A DNA stretch of 50,703 nt from Clostridiales bacterium (GCA_015056015.1 SVHD01000012.1:1-50703); one strand, 5' to 3'; counted from the first letter of the stretch, positions 34,319 to 42,830 are shown. A program made the numbers and translations. The notes: generated from the letters alone by a model not told the origin.

Positions 34319-34885
34319 GTGGACTACATTCTTCGTTCGGCGCGCTTTATTGCGGCGGGAGTATTTGAATCAGTGATTGAGCCCGGCGATACCGTGGTGG
34401 ACGCCACCATGGGCAACGGCCATGACACGCTGACGCTGTGCCAATTGGTGGGCGAAAACGGAAAGGTATACGCCTTTGACGTGCAATCCCAGGCGGTGGA
34501 AAACACCCGGGCGCGCCTGCAGGAAGCGGGGGTGCTTTCCCGGGCGGAGTTATTTTGCCTGGGGCATGAACATATTCTGGAAAAGGTAAAAGGCCCCATT
34601 GCCCTTTCGGCCTTTAATCTGGGCTGGCTGCCCGGGGGCGATAAATCCGTCACCACCCACTGGGAAACCACGAAACAGGCGGTGGAGGGCGCCCTTTCCC
34701 TGCTCAAACCCCTGGGCGTATGCGTCATCTGCGCCTATCCGGGGCATGCGGAGGGCGATCGGGAGCGCAGCGAATTGATGGAATTGCTTGCGCAATTGCC
34801 CCCGCAGCAGTATAATGTATTGGAACACAGATTTCTCAATGCCGGCCCGGGTGCGCCGGAATGCTTTGTGATTCAACGTCAATAA
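34319..34885 (+). CDS. Class I SAM methyltransferase, YtqB-like
   Basis: The protein has the SAM motif VVDATMGNGHDT, VYAFDVQ, a FNLGWLPGGDK motif and PGHAEGDRE, all typical of YtqB/MraW2-type methyltransferases, which modify tRNA wobble nucleosides in recent work. The frame extends upstream to GTG 34217 and ATG 34277, but that part is repeat DNA. The GTG at 34319 gives 188 residues, the usual family length, though it lacks a good ribosome site. The repeat insertion has probably replaced the native leader. The TIM-barrel gene follows by 24 nt. Confidence 0.8.
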   Translation: MDYILRSARFIAAGVFESVIEPGDTVVDATMGNGHDTLTLCQLVGENGKVYAFDVQSQAVENTRARLQEAGVLSRAELFCLGHEHILEKVKGPIALSAFNLGWLPGGDKSVTTHWETTKQAVEGALSLLKPLGVCVICAYPGHAEGDRERSELMELLAQLPPQQYNVLEHRFLNAGPGAPECFVIQRQ

Positions 34886-34909
34886 ACATACAAAAGGAGG
34901 AACCCCATT

Positions 34910-35875
34910 ATGAAACTTTCTGTTCTGGCCGTTGCGCTGGCCGATCGGAGCCTGGATGAAGCCCTGAAATTCCTCAAGGACCGCGGTGTGCAGCAGGTGG
35001 AAGTGGGCTGCGGCGGCTATCCCGGCAAGGCCCATTGCGATCCTGCCGTGCTGCTGAATGATGAAAAGAAGCTGCAGGAATTCGTGGATACCTTCAAGAA
35101 ATATGAGCTTTCCATCGCCGCCCTTTCCACCCATGGCAATCCCGTGCATCCCAAGGCCGAAATCGCCAAGGCTTATCATGATGATTTCGTCAATGCGGTT
35201 TTGCTGGCTGAAAAGCTGGGCGTGGATCGCGTAGTCACCTTCTCCGGCTGCCCCGGCGGCTCCCCCATGGATCAGCAGCCCAACTGGGTCACCTGCGCCT
35301 GGCCCCCGGAATATCAGGAAATCCTGGAATACCAGTGGAATGAAGTGCTGATTCCCTACTGGAAGAAGACCGCCGCTTTCGCCGCCGAGCATGGCATCAA
35401 GAAGATCGCCTTTGAAATGCATCCCGGCTTCTGCGTATACAATCCCGAAACCATGCTGAAGATCCGCGCCGCCGTGGGCGATATCCTGGGCGCGAATTTT
35501 GACCCCAGCCACCTCTTCTGGCAGGGCATCGATCCCGTCCGCGCCATCCGCGAACTGGGCGACGCCATCCATTTCTTCCATGCCAAGGATACCGCCATTG
35601 ATGAATACAATGTGGCGACCAACGGCGTGCTGGATTCCAAGCATTTCTCCGATATCAAGAAGCGCGCCTGGGTATTCCGCACCATCGGCTACGGCCATGA
35701 TACCAAGGTGTGGAAGGATATGATGAGCGCCCTGCGCGTTGTCGGCTATGACGGCCCCATCTCCATCGAGCATGAAGACGGCCTGATGAGCGGCGAAGAA
35801 GGCCTGTCCAAGGCCATCGAGTTCCTCAAGAGCGTGCTGATTTATGACGCTCCCGGCGAAATGTACTGGGCCTGA
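34910..35875 (+). CDS. Sugar phosphate isomerase/epimerase, TIM barrel
   Basis: The 321-residue protein is a xylose-isomerase-like barrel with likely metal ligands Glu169 (IAFEMHPGF), Asp198 and His201 (FDPSHLFW), His224 (FHAKD) and Glu287 (SIEHED). It is longer than the barrel in the glycyl-radical cluster and belongs to the COG1082 group. AAAAGGAGG precedes the ATG. Codons are strongly C/G-ended, which suggests good expression. The substrate is unknown. It may be co-transcribed with the YtqB-like gene, but nothing functional links them. Confidence 0.88.
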   Translation: MKLSVLAVALADRSLDEALKFLKDRGVQQVEVGCGGYPGKAHCDPAVLLNDEKKLQEFVDTFKKYELSIAALSTHGNPVHPKAEIAKAYHDDFVNAVLLAEKLGVDRVVTFSGCPGGSPMDQQPNWVTCAWPPEYQEILEYQWNEVLIPYWKKTAAFAAEHGIKKIAFEMHPGFCVYNPETMLKIRAAVGDILGANFDPSHLFWQGIDPVRAIRELGDAIHFFHAKDTAIDEYNVATNGVLDSKHFSDIKKRAWVFRTIGYGHDTKVWKDMMSALRVVGYDGPISIEHEDGLMSGEEGLSKAIEFLKSVLIYDAPGEMYWA

Positions 35876-35893
35876 TCTGAAATATTTTCCCTG

Positions 35894-35926
35894 CCTGCGG
35901 CGGAATTTCTGCCGCGGGCTTTTTTT
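35894..35926 (+). terminator. Terminator of the TIM-barrel gene
   Basis: GCCTGCGGCG and TGCCGCGGGC pair around GAATTTC, followed by six T. Confidence 0.85.
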
Positions 35927-35947
35927 ATTTTTCATTGGAAAGAGGCG

Positions 35948-35981
35948 CAAAAAATCCCCAAAGAAAAAATTCCTTGGGGAT
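35948..35981 (-). terminator. Terminator of the DUF6273 gene
   Basis: On the minus strand ATCCCCAAGG pairs with CTTTGGGGAT, followed by TTTTTT. It lies 25 nt after the stop codon. Confidence 0.85.
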
Positions 35982-36005
35982 GAATGACGCCTGCGCCGCC
36001 TGGCT

Positions 36006-36674
36006 TCAGGGCTTCAGCTGAATCCACATGGCAGGGCGAATGGCCAGGCCTTCCCGGCTGACGGCGTCGCCGATGGTGCGGATATTGCCGCCGCCAAGAA
36101 CACATGCCGCCAGCAGCTGGCGATGACCCGGCGACCGCAGCCACCACCAGTAATAGCTGCCGTCCTTCCGGTCTGCACCCTGCTTTTTGGCATAGGCAGT
36201 GATCTTGCACTGCCGGGCGCTGTCGGAAGCAAAATATTGCTCAGCCTCCGAAATGCTCAGCAGGAAGATCTGATCCTGGGTGGGCTTGCCGGGGTCCGTG
36301 CCATGATCGGGATTTTTTTCGTCGGATACCGTCACCGTAAGAATCCGGGCCTGCTCATCACCGGTGAAGGCTTCATTCAGAAAATCATCATTCAGCCAGG
36401 TGCGCAGCGTGCAGTTTTCCCAGGTGACATTGGCGTTCATGCGGTTGTAGGGCTTGGCGTCCAGACCATAGCGGCTGATCACCAGCACGCGGTCATCCTG
36501 CTTATCCAGCACCAGCCATTCGATTGCTTCTTTGCCATTCCTGGTTTTTCCATCCTGCTCATAATGGCCAAAGGTGATGATATCGCCGATTTTCGCATCT
36601 GCGGGATTTTTTTCAGCAAAAGCAGCGGGAAGAATCAGCATCAAACAAATAAACATCAGCAAAAAGCGTTTCAT
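36006..36674 (-). CDS. Secreted DUF6273 protein
   Basis: The 222-residue protein has a signal peptide (about 1-20, ending AFA). A DUF6273 domain follows, with IGDIITFGHYEQD, IEWLVLDKQDDRVLVIS, LRTWLNDDFLNEAF and a C-terminal WWLRSPG...AIRPAMWI. This family is common in gut clostridia as secreted or surface proteins. Its fold resembles formylglycine-generating-enzyme-like modules, but no activity is established. It is a single-gene unit with its own terminator. Confidence 0.88.
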   Translation of the reverse strand: MKRFLLMFICLMLILPAAFAEKNPADAKIGDIITFGHYEQDGKTRNGKEAIEWLVLDKQDDRVLVISRYGLDAKPYNRMNANVTWENCTLRTWLNDDFLNEAFTGDEQARILTVTVSDEKNPDHGTDPGKPTQDQIFLLSISEAEQYFASDSARQCKITAYAKKQGADRKDGSYYWWWLRSPGHRQLLAACVLGGGNIRTIGDAVSREGLAIRPAMWIQLKP

Positions 36675-36751
36675 GGATTATATCCCCCTATTCATTTCAT
36701 TTAAAAAAGTATAACACCGGAATCCGGCGCTGTCAATGACGATACACGAAT

Positions 36752-36781
36752 CAAAAAATGCTCCCTTACGCAGGGAGCATC
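36752..36781 (-). terminator. Terminator of the metallo-hydrolase gene
   Basis: On the minus strand ATGCTCCCT and AGGGAGCAT pair around GCGTA, followed by TTTTTT. Confidence 0.9.
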
Positions 36782-36794
36782 CTAATTTTTCCGA

Positions 36795-37658
36795 TCAGAA
36801 TTCCTTCAGCTTCTGATAGATATACCAGTCGGTGCCGTCGCATTCCAGCACGATGGTGCCGTCGCCGGAAAATTTCGCCGGCAGCTTGCGGTTATTGATC
36901 TGGTTCCGGGCCTTGCGCACCTCATCGCTGGTTTTATTGGTGGCAAACAGGAATTCAGGATCCACGATATCCAGGAATTCGGTGACAAAAGGGGTCAGCC
37001 CGTGATGTGGGAATTTGGCCACATCGGCTTTCAGGGTCTCGGCAGGCAGGGTGGCCATGAAATGGCGCTGGGCCAGGCCGGTAATATCCGCCGTGAGCAG
37101 CATGGAGCAATCGCCGAATTCCACCCGGGTGAGGGTGGAAAGATCATTGATGGTGGATCCATCCTCCCAGCGGTAAATGGTCAGCGTCACATCGCCCAGG
37201 GTCAGCACATCCCCCACCTGCAATTGCCGGTAGGGAATGCCGGAGGCCGCCGCCTGCTTCACCGTGCGCTGATGCAGATCATTCCTGAAATTTTCCGCAA
37301 AAATGGATACGAATTCATCCGCCGTCACGCCGTACTGCATGATGCGATACAGGCCGTCAATATGATCGTCATGGGGATGGGTGTTATAGATATATTTCAG
37401 GTGAGAAATGCCTCTTTCCGCCAGCGCATCCCGCAGCTTTTCCCGCCAGGGATTGGCGCCGCCATCGATCATCATGGCTTCCCCGCCAGCTTCCATCAGC
37501 ATGCAATCGCTTTCGCCGGTGCGGAATACCGTCAGCCGCATCAGATCCCGCTCGCTCCAGTCCGCAGGCGGGGTTTGATCCACATAAACTTCGCCCAAGG
37601 CGGATACGCAGGGCAGCATCAGCATCACACACAGAAAAAAGGCAAAAATTCTCTTCAT
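36795..37658 (-). CDS. Secreted metallo-beta-lactamase-fold hydrolase (ComEC-like)
   Basis: The 287-residue protein has a signal peptide (about 1-22) and the metallo-beta-lactamase motif THPHDDHIDG. Further metal-site pieces are GDCSMLLTADI and FPHHGL. It resembles the soluble C-terminal domain of ComEC/Rec2 competence proteins found alone in many Bacillota, which may cut nucleic acids or other phosphoesters. AAGGAGAAATAGG sets the start at 37658; the frame open further upstream runs into the repeat. Confidence 0.87.
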   Translation of the reverse strand: MKRIFAFFLCVMLMLPCVSALGEVYVDQTPPADWSERDLMRLTVFRTGESDCMLMEAGGEAMMIDGGANPWREKLRDALAERGISHLKYIYNTHPHDDHIDGLYRIMQYGVTADEFVSIFAENFRNDLHQRTVKQAAASGIPYRQLQVGDVLTLGDVTLTIYRWEDGSTINDLSTLTRVEFGDCSMLLTADITGLAQRHFMATLPAETLKADVAKFPHHGLTPFVTEFLDIVDPEFLFATNKTSDEVRKARNQINNRKLPAKFSGDGTIVLECDGTDWYIYQKLKEF

Positions 37659-37776
37659 CCTATTTCTCCTTCGTTGATCCGGGAAAATCATTGGAACCAA
37701 TTCATTATACCGGATTTTTTTCCGCTTGGAAAGTACCCCTGCCTGTAAATTTTTCTTTGCGTTCCAAAGAAATATT

Positions 37777-37880
37777 GCGGGGGAAACCATTCTTTGTGGC
37801 CAAAGAACGGTTTCCCCCGCACCCCTTTCCAAGAAAGCCGTACCGGATATTTCTGATCTTTTCTAATCGACGATTTTCCC
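37777..37880 (+). repeat. Single hairpin repeat arm (forward, end worn)
   Basis: A 44-nt hairpin (37777-37820; GCGGGGGAAACC...GGTTTCCCCCGC) is followed by ACCCCTTTCCAAGAAAGC and a T-rich stretch. The terminal GCCAGTG is not recognisable. A small extra stem TTTCTTTG/CAAAGAAA lies just before it (37752-37772). It sits between the 3' end of cysS and the metallo-hydrolase gene. Confidence 0.85.
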
Positions 37881-37901
37881 GGAAATCTTCTCTCCGCCCC
37901 C

Positions 37902-39299
37902 TCAGGCCTTGGTGATATTCTGGCCCTGGGGGGTATCCTTGACGATGTAGCCGGCGGCGGCCAGGGCGTCGCGGAGCTCATCGCTCTTTTTCCAGTTCTT
38001 GTCCTTGCGGGCCTGGGCGCGTTCATCCACCATCTGCTGGATTTCGGCGGGCAGCCCGTCATCGGCCTTCTTGGCCAGCAGCCCCAGCACGTCGGCCAGT
38101 TCCATCAGGGTATTCAAGGTCTTTTCCACGGCGGCCTTGCTGCTCTTTTCATTCAGGGCCACATTGGCGTCTTTCACGATTTCAAAGAGCGCGCCCAGGG
38201 CGTCGGCGGTATTCAGGTCATCATCCATGGCGGCGTCAAAGCGCTCCACAGAGGCTTGCACCTTATCCAGCAGCGCCTTTTCATCCGCGGTGATTTCGGT
38301 ATCGGCGGCATTTTTCAGCAGGAACATCATATGATCCCGGGCGGTATAGAGCCGCTGCAGGGAGGCATGGGCCTGGGCCACCATATCCCGGCTGAAATTC
38401 ACGGGGCTGCGATAATGGGCGGAAAGCATGAACATGCGCACGTCTTCGGGATTATATTCCTTCACGATGTCCCGCACGGTGAAGAAATTGCCCTTGGATT
38501 TGCTCATTTTTTCGTTATCGATATTGATGAAGCCGTTATGCATCCAATAGCGGGCAAAGGGCTTGCCGGTGGCGCATTCAGACTGGGCCACTTCATTTTC
38601 ATGATGGGGGAAGAGCAGATCCTTGCCGCCCGCATGAATATCAAAGGTTTCGCCCAGGTATTTCATGCTCATGGCAGAGCATTCGATATGCCAGCCGGGA
38701 CGGCCCAGACCCCAGGGGGATTCCCAGGCGGGTTCGCCGGGCTTCTGCGCCTTCCAGAGGGCAAAATCGGCGGGGTTCTTTTTCACGTCGTCCACGTCAA
38801 TGCGGGCGCCGGCTTCCAAATCATCCATGTTCTGACCGGAAAGCTTGCCGTAGCCCTTGTCCTTTTCGGTATCGAAATAAACGTCGCCGTTCACTTCGTA
38901 GGCATAGCCCTTATCCTGCAGGGTTTTCACCAGATCAATGATTTCCTGCATATGCTCGGTGGCACGGGGATGCACCGTGGCGGGACGAATGCCCAGGGCG
39001 CCGGCGTCCTTATAATATTCCTGAATGAAGCGATCGCCCAGTTCCTTGACGGTGATGCCTTCTTCATTGGCGCGGCGGATCATCTTATCATCGATATCGG
39101 TGAAATTCTGCACGAAGGTGACTTCGTAGCCGCGATGGGCGAAATACCGGCGCAGCACGTCAAACACGATGAAGGGCCGGGCATTGCCGATGTGGAAATA
39201 ATTGTAGACCGTGGGGCCGCAGGCGTAAATGCCTACCTTGCCGGGGGTGATGGGCACGAATTCTTCCTTTTTCCGGGTCTGGCTGTTGAAAATCTGCAT
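37902..39299 (-). CDS. cysS: Cysteinyl-tRNA synthetase
   Basis: The 465-residue protein is full length, with the class I motifs CGPTVYNYFHIGNARPF near residue 27 and KMSKSKGNFF near 264, and the zinc-site elements WHIECSAMS and HHENEVAQSE. It charges tRNA-Cys. GGAGG precedes the ATG. It follows cysE on the same strand, but a 234-bp repeat pair fills the gap. Co-transcription from the cysE T-box promoter is likely, as no promoter of its own was seen. Confidence 0.97.
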   Translation of the reverse strand: MQIFNSQTRKKEEFVPITPGKVGIYACGPTVYNYFHIGNARPFIVFDVLRRYFAHRGYEVTFVQNFTDIDDKMIRRANEEGITVKELGDRFIQEYYKDAGALGIRPATVHPRATEHMQEIIDLVKTLQDKGYAYEVNGDVYFDTEKDKGYGKLSGQNMDDLEAGARIDVDDVKKNPADFALWKAQKPGEPAWESPWGLGRPGWHIECSAMSMKYLGETFDIHAGGKDLLFPHHENEVAQSECATGKPFARYWMHNGFINIDNEKMSKSKGNFFTVRDIVKEYNPEDVRMFMLSAHYRSPVNFSRDMVAQAHASLQRLYTARDHMMFLLKNAADTEITADEKALLDKVQASVERFDAAMDDDLNTADALGALFEIVKDANVALNEKSSKAAVEKTLNTLMELADVLGLLAKKADDGLPAEIQQMVDERAQARKDKNWKKSDELRDALAAAGYIVKDTPQGQNITKA

Positions 39300-39328
39300 A
39301 TGAAACCTCCGATATTGTATTGTTTTTT

Positions 39329-39562
39329 GCGAGAGGGAGATTCTTTGGAGCCAAAGAATCCCCCTCTCGCGCTCTCCTCAAGAAAGCTGTATGGGATATT
39401 TCTTTAGCCTTTTTCAAACGGGTTTCCCCATGCAACACGGGGAGATTGCCTTCCGCAGCACTGGGAAACCGTTGATAGGGTATCGACCAGTAAAATCCAG
39501 AACCAGTTTTCTTTGGGTGGGTGCGGGAGGGCCTTTCTTTTTCAAAAGAAAGGTTCTCCCGC
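39329..39562. repeat. Facing repeat pair between cysE and cysS
   Basis: The left hairpin is 39329-39370 (GCGAGAGGG.../...CCCTCTCGC), followed by GCTCTCCTCAAGAAAGC. The right arm begins with CACTGG (39459-39464), has CCAGTTTTCTTTGGGTGGG, and ends with hairpin 39523-39562. The core holds a GGTTTCCC/GGGAAACC pairing. The pair would be transcribed within the cysE-cysS message. Confidence 0.85.
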
Positions 39563-39576
39563 CAATAATTTTCTCG

Positions 39577-40272
39577 TTACTCCTCCGCCTTCTCCCGGCC
39601 AGGGCAATCCTCCACGGGGCAGGCGTCGCAGCCCAGCTTTTCGGCGCAGTCGGTGAGGGAGCGTTCCAGATGGATGAGGCGTTTGTAGAGCGCCTGCACC
39701 TTATCCAGCATGGGGTCGGGCAGATCGCCGTGATTCAGGTCAATATCCGGGCGATGGGCGGGACCGCGGACGATGCGCCCGGGATTGCCCACCACGGTGC
39801 ATTGATCGGGCACATCCTTGAGCACAATGGAGCCTGCGCCCACCTTCACATGATTGCCGATATTGATGGGCCCCAGCACCTTCGCGCCTGCGCCCACGGT
39901 CACGCCGTCCCCCAGGGTGGGATGGCGCTTGCCGGTATCCTTGCCGGTACCGCCCAGGGTAACGCCCTGATAAAGGGTGACATTTTTGCCGATAACGGCA
40001 GTTTCGCCAATGACCACGCCGGTGCCATGATCGATGAAGAAGCCATCGCCAATCTGCGCGCCGGGGTGAATATCAATGCCCGTTTTCTTTTTCGTGCGGG
40101 CGGAAATCCACCGGGCGATGAAATAATGGCCCTTCTCATAGGCCTTGTGCGCCCTGCGATGGCGGCGGATGGCCTTGAACCCCGGATAGCAGAAGAATAC
40201 CTCCGCCCGGGAATGCACGGCCGGGTCGCGCTGCATAACGGCATCCAGATCTTTTTTCAGGTTTTCGAACAT
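39577..40272 (-). CDS. cysE: Serine O-acetyltransferase
   Basis: The 231-residue protein has the EpsC/CysE-type N-terminal helical region and left-handed hexapeptide repeats. Active-site landmarks are DIHPGAQIGDGFFIDHGTG, GETAVIGKNVTLYQGVTLGG and KRHPTLGDGVTVGAGAKVLG. It makes O-acetylserine, the precursor of cysteine. The C-terminus ends in a Cys-rich CDACPVEDCPG, which is atypical and could hold metal. AAAGGGGG precedes the ATG. It is preceded by a cysteine T-box leader, fitting its role. Confidence 0.95.
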   Translation of the reverse strand: MFENLKKDLDAVMQRDPAVHSRAEVFFCYPGFKAIRRHRRAHKAYEKGHYFIARWISARTKKKTGIDIHPGAQIGDGFFIDHGTGVVIGETAVIGKNVTLYQGVTLGGTGKDTGKRHPTLGDGVTVGAGAKVLGPINIGNHVKVGAGSIVLKDVPDQCTVVGNPGRIVRGPAHRPDIDLNHGDLPDPMLDKVQALYKRLIHLERSLTDCAEKLGCDACPVEDCPGREKAEE

Positions 40273-40304
40273 CCCATTCCCCCTTTTTCATTCGGAAGGA
40301 AAAG

Positions 40305-40522
40305 AAAAACGGCGCCCGCTTCTCCTTTCAGAGAACGGCATGCCGTCAAAATCCACTCTTACTTCCCATGGAATCGCCTTAACGCGGCGCATACGGCGGG
40401 GCATACTCATCTTTCTGCCTCGCGGCTCCCGGGGGCACTGCTCGGGCCAGCCAAGCGCGCTTGCAGCCGGTGACGCGCTCTCTCTTCCGCTGGCGGATCG
40501 GGCTTTTTTCCCGTTCTTCACC
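40305..40522 (-). promoter_or_regulatory. Cysteine T-box leader upstream of cysE
   Basis: Reading the minus strand, a stem I-like region contains AGAGAG and GGCTGCAAGCGCGC. It is followed on the 3' side by a TGC triplet (40435-40437) placed as a Cys specifier codon. The antiterminator region (40330-40359) contains TGGA, able to pair with the UCCA end of tRNA-Cys. A competing terminator stem spans 40309-40346 (ACGGC...TTCTC / GAGAA...GCCGT) with TTTTT. T-box control of cysE-cysS is known in Bacillota. Stem I limits are approximate and the T-box core is degenerate. Confidence 0.72.
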
Positions 40523-40528
40523 ACTATC

Positions 40529-40557
40529 ATTATATGCGCCATGCCGGGAAAAGTCAA
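40529..40557 (-). promoter_or_regulatory. Promoter of the T-box/cysE unit
   Basis: On the minus strand TTGACT (40552-40557), 17 nt, TATAAT (40529-40534). Transcription should begin near 40522 and produce a leader of about 250 nt. Confidence 0.85.
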
Positions 40558-40577
40558 GAACGGGGAAGGGGAATTTT

Positions 40578-40765
40578 GCGGGAGGGGATTTCTTTTTCAA
40601 AAGAAATCCCCTCCCGCACCCACCCCAAAGAAAACTTCCTCTGGATATTTCCAAACGCCACAAAATCCACTTGTGTCCCAGTGAAACAATCAATAAAATG
40701 CCCCTATTGGTTCCCGGACAGACGCCGGGGAATCCCTTCCAAGAAAATCATTCCGGATATCCCAG
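40578..40765 (+). repeat. Hairpin repeat arm plus a second partial copy
   Basis: A 40-nt perfect hairpin (40578-40617; GCGGGAGGGGATTTC...) is followed by ACCCACCCCAAAGAAAAC and ends in CCCAGTG (40677-40683). A degenerate second arm in the same direction follows at about 40726-40765 (GGGGAATCCCTTCCAAGAAAATC). It lies between the cysE promoter and the 3' end of the clostripain-family gene. Confidence 0.85.
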
Positions 40766-40783
40766 GAAAACAACCGGAATCAT

Positions 40784-42178
40784 TCACTTTCCGTTCAGTT
40801 CCTCCCAAAGCCGGGGATAGGGATCCGCGTCTTCGTCAACAGGCTCCGAAAGCTCCGCCCAGAGGCCGGGATAGGGGGATTCTTCCTCCGGCAGAGGCGT
40901 GGGCGAAGGGCTGGGCTCAGGTTTTCCTATCAAATTGGATATCAGATTCCCCAGGCCATTCAAAAGACCGCCGCTTTTCTCCTCCCCTTCCTTCTGCATG
41001 GCTTTTCCCAATTCCACCGCAAAAGAAGCGTAATCATCCATGCCGGCGATTTTCGGATAAATTTCCAGATAATCGGGATTCATTTCTATCGTGTGCCGGG
41101 GCAGGAACACAGAAAGCCCCGATGCCCGGTCCCGGGTGGCCAGCATGGTCTTATTATAGCAAACGGCATCGTTCAGCGCCTGGGAAAGCGCCTTGGTTTC
41201 CGTAGGCAAAAGCTTGGAAAAGGCATCGCACAGCATCTGAATATCCACAAGATCGGTGGGCTCCGCATCGGGCGTGAATTCGCCGAAGGATAACAGCCCC
41301 TGCCGGGCGGTCAGAATTCGACTGGCCTTTCTGCTTTTCAGGATATTTTCGGCCGAGCGGCCAAAGGCGTCCAGCGCCTCCGTCAGTGCCTGCATTTTCG
41401 AAAGATCCACCACAGAGAAGCACAGCCCCTCCTCCCAGTTTTTCACAAAGGAGGCGATCATGCTGTCGGCCTTCAGACGAAGCAGGGATTGAATATCCAT
41501 ACCGGGATCTTCCAGCAAGGCCTTGACCCAAACCGTGTAATCCAGCCCGGTGGACGTGATGCTTTCCTGGCTGGCCGCCATATAATCGGCGTAAGGCACG
41601 AGCGATTGGGCCACCTCCGCGCTGGCCATCAGGCAGCAATCGAATACGATGGCGTCCAGCTTCTTTCCAAAAAGGCCCGTTTTCAGGGCATGGGTCATTT
41701 CCGGCAGGGTCAGGGTATCATTTTGATGCATTTCATCGATACAACTGCCCTCCAGGGGCCCGCCGCCGTGATCCCAGATGATCAGAATGGTGCGCTCTGC
41801 CGGGGCATACATCATGCTCCACTGCAAAAAATCCGTCAGCGTGCCGCTTGCGCCCATGTTTTTTCGTCCCAGATAATCCACCCGGGGAATCAGCCCCTCC
41901 TGTGTCACCTGAAAGCGCTGATTTTTCTGATTGGAAACGGCGCTCATATGCCATTCCTTGGCGCCGCCCGTTTCCACCAGCACGGTAAGATGGGAATTTT
42001 CCGGGATCCCGGCCGCGATCATTTCCTGCAGATCCTGGCTTGCCAGGCTGCTTTCCGTTTCCAGATCGGAACCGCACATATAAATGAGAACGGTGGTGGT
42101 GATCTCATCCTGCGCCGAAACGGAAAGCGGCAGCAGCAGGAGCATCGCACAAAGGAGGCAAATTACTTTTTGTTTCAT
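40784..42178 (-). CDS. Secreted clostripain-family (C11) cysteine peptidase
   Basis: The 464-residue protein has a signal peptide (about 1-22) and the C11 fold: VLIYMCGSDLE at the start of the domain, His137 in IIWDHGGG and the nucleophile, probably Cys182, in VFDCCLMA. C11 peptidases cut after basic residues and are often self-activated. The C-terminal tail holds two copies of a PYPxLWxEL motif (about residues 433 and 453), separated by an acidic stretch. This might be a binding or surface-retention tag (inference). It lies 12 nt after a small secreted protein gene. Confidence 0.9.
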   Translation of the reverse strand: MKQKVICLLCAMLLLLPLSVSAQDEITTTVLIYMCGSDLETESSLASQDLQEMIAAGIPENSHLTVLVETGGAKEWHMSAVSNQKNQRFQVTQEGLIPRVDYLGRKNMGASGTLTDFLQWSMMYAPAERTILIIWDHGGGPLEGSCIDEMHQNDTLTLPEMTHALKTGLFGKKLDAIVFDCCLMASAEVAQSLVPYADYMAASQESITSTGLDYTVWVKALLEDPGMDIQSLLRLKADSMIASFVKNWEEGLCFSVVDLSKMQALTEALDAFGRSAENILKSRKASRILTARQGLLSFGEFTPDAEPTDLVDIQMLCDAFSKLLPTETKALSQALNDAVCYNKTMLATRDRASGLSVFLPRHTIEMNPDYLEIYPKIAGMDDYASFAVELGKAMQKEGEEKSGGLLNGLGNLISNLIGKPEPSPSPTPLPEEESPYPGLWAELSEPVDEDADPYPRLWEELNGK

Positions 42179-42190
42179 GGTTTTTCCCCT

Positions 42191-42733
42191 TTACAGGATG
42201 GGCTGGAAGTTTCTGAGGATATCATAGAGGCCATCGATTTCCGCTTCCTTGATCTGCGCATCGGAAAAATAATTATAATAATACATTTCAATCCACCAAT
42301 CCTTGGAAACCGTATGGACATAGAAATAATTCCCTTGCTTCAGAGATTGCACATAAAAAATCATGAAGGGGATCTTTTTTTCGTTTTCATCAAACAGCCC
42401 TTTATATTGGACCGTCAAACCGTTTTTTTCAAGCGAATACTGAACGGCGGATTGATGTTCCAGCAGTTTGGTCTGTTTGGCGCCATAGAGGCTAAACTTT
42501 TTATCGGCGGAATCCTTCCAGATAGACCATTCCATGATTTTATCCCGATTATTGGCACTACCCAAAAAATAATAGCGATTCGGTTCATCGGAATAAAGGC
42601 TGTTATTGGAATAATCGCATTTCCAGCCATCCGGCAATTCCAGGGTAAATGCATGGGGCGCGATCAAGGTTTCGCCCAGGGCGGAGGGCATCAGCATAAA
42701 TAATACCAACAGGGCAGCGATCCATTTTTTCAT
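42191..42733 (-). CDS. Secreted protein of unknown function
   Basis: The 180-residue protein has a signal peptide (about 1-20, ending ALG) and a soluble domain opening with HAFTLELPDGWKCDYSNN, as in many small secreted proteins with a PsbP-like fold. It is rich in Tyr, Trp and Phe toward the C-terminus. I cannot name it. GGAAGGAAT precedes the ATG. It forms an operon with the C11 peptidase downstream and might be its chaperone, inhibitor or substrate; this is only suggested by position. Confidence 0.7.
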   Translation of the reverse strand: MKKWIAALLVLFMLMPSALGETLIAPHAFTLELPDGWKCDYSNNSLYSDEPNRYYFLGSANNRDKIMEWSIWKDSADKKFSLYGAKQTKLLEHQSAVQYSLEKNGLTVQYKGLFDENEKKIPFMIFYVQSLKQGNYFYVHTVSKDWWIEMYYYNYFSDAQIKEAEIDGLYDILRNFQPIL

Positions 42734-42789
42734 TAGAATATTCCTTCCGTTTTTTCTTCATTATATCATGCGCGCTATTTCATGACAAT

Positions 42790-42827
42790 AAAAAAAGCGC
42801 TGTTTCCATAAAACAGCGCTTTTTTTA
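42790..42827. terminator. Bidirectional terminator
   Basis: AGCGCTGTTT (42796-42805) pairs with AAACAGCGCT (42811-42820), flanked by an A-run and a T-run. It ends the oxidoreductase gene on the minus strand, 4 nt beyond its stop codon. Confidence 0.9.
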
Positions 42828-42830
42828 CAA

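Noticed and set aside
40288..40557. An 89-codon minus-strand open frame upstream of cysE
   Set aside because: It coincides with the T-box leader and its start overlaps the promoter's -35 element, so it cannot be read from that promoter as a full frame.
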